Below are positions 13,001-14,763 of a DNA stretch of 14,763 bases, piece by piece (the first letter of the stretch is position 1; every line of letters starts with the position of its first letter). Below the pieces are notes generated by a model. It was not told where the DNA came from and made no database searches. It saw only the letters and a list, made by a program, of their open reading frames with translations. The stretch comes from Goniomonas avonlea (lineage: Eukaryota; Cryptophyceae; Goniomonadida; Goniomonadaceae): assembly GCA_003573635.1 (NCBI GenBank), contig QUTJ01031676.1, positions 1-14,763 of the forward strand. Reading direction: 5' to 3'. The translations under genes and the position numbers were made by a program.

Positions 13001-14763
13001 CGCGACAGTGGTGCCCTACGCCTCCGCCTCGGCCTTTGTGGAGCACTTTCCCAGCGCGCCGCAACGTAAGACTTGTCAGTAGAGGGGGGGTAAGACTTGT
13101 CACTAGAGGGGAAGACTTGTCACTAGTGGGGTGGGGTAAGACTTGTCACTAGAGGGGGACTAGAGGGGAGATAAGTTTTGTCACTAGAGGGGGGGGAAGA
13201 CTTGTCACTTGTCACTAGAGGGGGGTAAGACTTGTCACTAGAGTTGTCACCAGAGGGGGGGTAAGACTTGTCTCTCGAGAGGGGGGGGGTAGACTTGTCA
13301 CACTCCACGGGAGCAACGTAAGACTTGTAGAGTCCATACGCGGCTCATGTAGTGGGGGCAACGTAAGACTTGGCACTAGGAGTCTCCTAGTCCATACGCG
13401 CCACATGTCTATGAGGAGAGTACAGGGCAAGGTAAGACTTGTAGGAGAGTACAGGGGGGGCAGCGTAAGACTCGTCGCTAGGAGACCATACGCACCACAA
13501 GTCTGCTCCACCGGGGCAAAGAAAGACTTGTAGAGTCCATACTCGCCAAATGTAGTGGGGGCAACGTAAGACTTGTCACTAGGAGTCTCCTAGTCAATAC
13601 GCGCCACATATCTCCGAGGAGAGTACAGGGCAACGTAAGACCTGTCTAAGAGAGTCCTAAGTCACTCGAGAACTTTCACCTGAGCACTTCCCCTACACTT
13701 GAGAACTTGCAAAACACTCGAGAACTTTCATAACACTCGCCGTAGGCGGGAGTCCCGCAGCTTTACAACCGCCAAGCGTCGGGGTGCCTCACCAACCCAC
13801 GCCCGAGTTCGGGCAAGAAGAGTGGCTGGACCCCAGTGTTGCTGGCCAGCGGCAGCTCTATCAGAGTTACGCTAACGACGACCTGGCCTCGAGGCAGTCT
13901 CCGAAGCTGCTTCCAGGTGCGACCGGCATCAACTTGTGGGTGTGAAACCCGAGATCTTTCATGACTCGATTCCTCCCTCTGGGGGCAGGGAGAGGGGAGA
14001 GAGAGGGGAGAGAGAGAGGGGAGAGAGACGGCAGAGAGAGAGAGGACACCCCGAAGCTGCTTCCAGCTGCGGCCAGCATCAACTTGTGGGAATGAAGTCC
14101 GAGATCTTTCATGACTCGATTCCCCCTCCGGGGGCAGAGAGGGAGGACAGAGAAAGAGACATCCACGCAGACAGAGGGCGCGCACAGAGAGAGGGTACCG
14201 TGTGGAGCCTGTAACGTTGACTATATCGGAGCTGAACCACAACAGAAGGCTCGCGCGATGAAGATACCCACCCTCTCTCTTGATGGAGATACTCCTCTCT
14301 TGATGGAGATACCCACCCTCTCTCTTGACGGAGATACCTACCCTCTCTCTTAGGGAGATACTCCTCTCTTGATGGAGATACCCACCCTCGCTCTTATGGA
14401 GATACTCCTCTCTTGATGGAGGTACTCACCCTCGCGCTCGACAGTTCTTACTCTCACCCACACCCGCACCCTCTCCACCCGCCGCCTGCTTGTGCGAAAA
14501 CGAGTACCCGAGAGCACCAACGACGAACAAACTCACACCCACCCTGCAGACTCCACGTGGTTCTCGTCAACCCCGCAAACGCACACCAGAACCTCCACCG
14601 ACGATCTATTTGACTGGAGCCTGAGCGTTGACCGGGGCCCTTCACCTGGCCGAGGCCCTTCCCCTGGGCTGCACCGCCCGTCGCCCCACTCTGCCTCACC
14701 CCTTATGTCGTCATCGAATCGAGCGCGGTCGCCGTATCATTTGTCCGCAGCCGATTTGCCACC
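10055..14763 (+). CDS. Large Ser/Pro-rich, partly helical protein of unknown family, at least nine exons, 3' end beyond the window
   Basis: Exons: 10055-10502, 10552 to 10775 (or 10803), 10874 (or 10881)-11056, 11228-11341, 12322-12402, 12600-12705, 12838-13065, 13761-13916, 14550 to the window end. Phases match at every junction; the one uncertain point is intron 2, where several donor/acceptor pairs work. The partial product is about 584 residues. The N-terminal 150 residues are Ser/Pro/Arg-rich (PSRRPSIEIPEP). Exon 2 codes a helical stretch, SFTSRDRVLHALATTRGDAN and on to DGHLAAIVTAVDILPEQAKAAAF, that weakly recalls DUF4476-type domains (unverified). Exons 3-5 code a probable coiled coil: KERELQE, IESVLRNLEEVENRLQ, IKLAIQQQE, AAVRQRLTLSRDALSSQLMA. 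The C-terminal part again is Ser/Pro/Gly-rich. There is no signal peptide, so it is probably intracellular. Introns 4, 7 and 8 (980, 695 and 633 nt) are filled with tandem repeats, unlike those of the neighbours. Confidence 0.7.
11605..11775. repeat. Purine-rich (G/A) tract with agagggacagg/gagggacagcg repeats
   Basis: About 170 nt of almost pure purine on the plus strand, broken mainly by single C bases. The motif gagggagggacagcgagagg occurs twice and gagggacaggaag recurs. It lies inside intron 4. Such mirror-rich polypurine tracts can form triplex or G-rich structures. Confidence 0.85.
12009..12310. repeat. Compound minisatellite of two alternating unit types
   Basis: One unit type is tctggtagcgtatcgtgtgg plus cgagagcgaagtgag; the other is tctggtaggcgagagcgaag plus tgccgcatctccccctggtggtgtgag. 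They share gcgagagcgaag and alternate over some 300 bp. The last unit's tgccgcatct ends just before the acceptor of exon 5. Confidence 0.9.
12706..12837 (+). other. Intron 6 of the large gene with a G-quadruplex-type motif next to the donor
   Basis: Donor CATG|GTGTGAG and acceptor TTTTGACAG, phase 1, joining SPRGAH to GDPFMEGW. On the transcribed sense strand, 12716-12748 carries four runs of at least three G with short loops (GGGG-AGA-GGGGGGG-CGAGT-GGGGG-AGGAGA-GGG). Confidence 0.75.
13066..13640. repeat. Minisatellite of about 16 copies of a 5' splice-site sequence (gtaagacttgtcactag)
   Basis: The array begins at the donor of exon 7 itself (CAAC|GTAAGACTTGTCAG). Roughly 16 copies follow, most keeping gtaagacttg or a one-base variant, spaced 20-60 bp by G-rich filler. 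Within it a longer unit of about 130 bp (13310-13441) is repeated at 13510-13640, with the odd palindrome actaggagtctcctagt in both copies (first at 13375-13391). No coding frame passes through. Confidence 0.9.
13066..13760 (+). other. Intron 7 of the large gene, 695 nt
   Basis: Donor CAAC|GTAAGA and acceptor AGTCCCGCAG, phase 1. Joining them gives FPSAPQ-P-LQPPSVGVPHQP and a further open frame of more than 50 codons. Its last 100 nt hold three copies of cac(t/c)(c/t)gagaactt (from about 13672). Confidence 0.75.
13901..14138. repeat. Direct duplication spanning the exon 8 / intron 8 junction
   Basis: Copy 1 (13901-13990) begins ccgaagctgcttccag, which is the end of exon 8, followed by the donor gtgcgaccgg. 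Copy 2 (14051-14138) begins with the same 16 bases but continues ctgcggccag, so the GT of the donor is CT. Both go on with catcaacttgtggg, gagatctttcatgactcgat and ggggcag. A 60-nt ga-rich tract (13988-14048) separates them. Confidence 0.9.
14258..14442. repeat. Minisatellite of tctcttgatggagata units
   Basis: About eight units of 22-27 bp, alternating between tctcttgatggagatactcc and the longer form with gatacccaccctctc. It lies in intron 8 of the large gene, whose acceptor is CCCTGCAG at 14549. Confidence 0.9.

Noticed and set aside
13066-13640. Regularly repeated gtaagacttgtc units considered as a CRISPR array
   Set aside because: Units are diverged, spacing is irregular, the spacers are themselves repetitive G-rich sequence, and the array sits in a eukaryotic intron.

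Overview
The window is nuclear DNA of a GC-rich, probably unicellular eukaryote (protist or alga; lineage not determined). The evidence is spliceosomal introns (GT..AG, roughly 44-280 nt, with two of 600-700 nt), spliced frames that keep phase across many junctions, and no bacterial operon layout. I assigned genes by joining exons at splice sites whose phase and encoded protein both agree.

Layout. (1) 1-70 is possibly the 3' end of an exon of a plus-strand gene, followed by a 59-bp x3 minisatellite. (2) 1065-1568 (minus) is a two-exon SixA-type phosphohistidine phosphatase. (3) 1662-2359 (plus) is a four-exon TTC36-like TPR protein, divergent from sixA, with only 93 bp between the start codons. 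(4) 2360-3204 has no convincing gene. (5) 3205-8774 (plus) is the centrepiece: a 20-exon gene whose exons sum to exactly 3129 nt, for a 1042-residue secreted protein. It has a signal peptide, a short acidic segment, a Cys/Arg heptad region, a Lys/Val/Arg pentapeptide region, two tandem copies of a four-exon Cys-rich module (six repeats of a CP-G-RYGDGSAC type) and three copies of a roughly 100-residue Cys-rich domain ending in CGPNYCCC, joined by very acidic linkers. I cannot assign it to a named family. (6) 8775-10054 is an AT-richer intergenic region with a MITE-like 262-bp terminal-inverted-repeat element, a hairpin, diverged direct repeats and a repeated TAGCGAT motif. (7) 10055-14763+ (plus) is a large gene for an unrecognised Ser/Pro-rich, partly helical protein of at least about 580 residues. 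Its introns are crowded with minisatellites and polypurine tracts, and it runs off the window.

Two themes stand out. The first is the large secreted protein, which alternates strongly basic, Cys-rich and strongly acidic blocks and so looks like a cross-linked extracellular or cell-covering matrix component (inference). The second is that at four places the sequence around a real or probable 5' splice site has been copied into the intron that follows it (61-236, 8109-8300, 13066-13640, 13901-14138). This suggests a local process that duplicates exon-intron boundaries.
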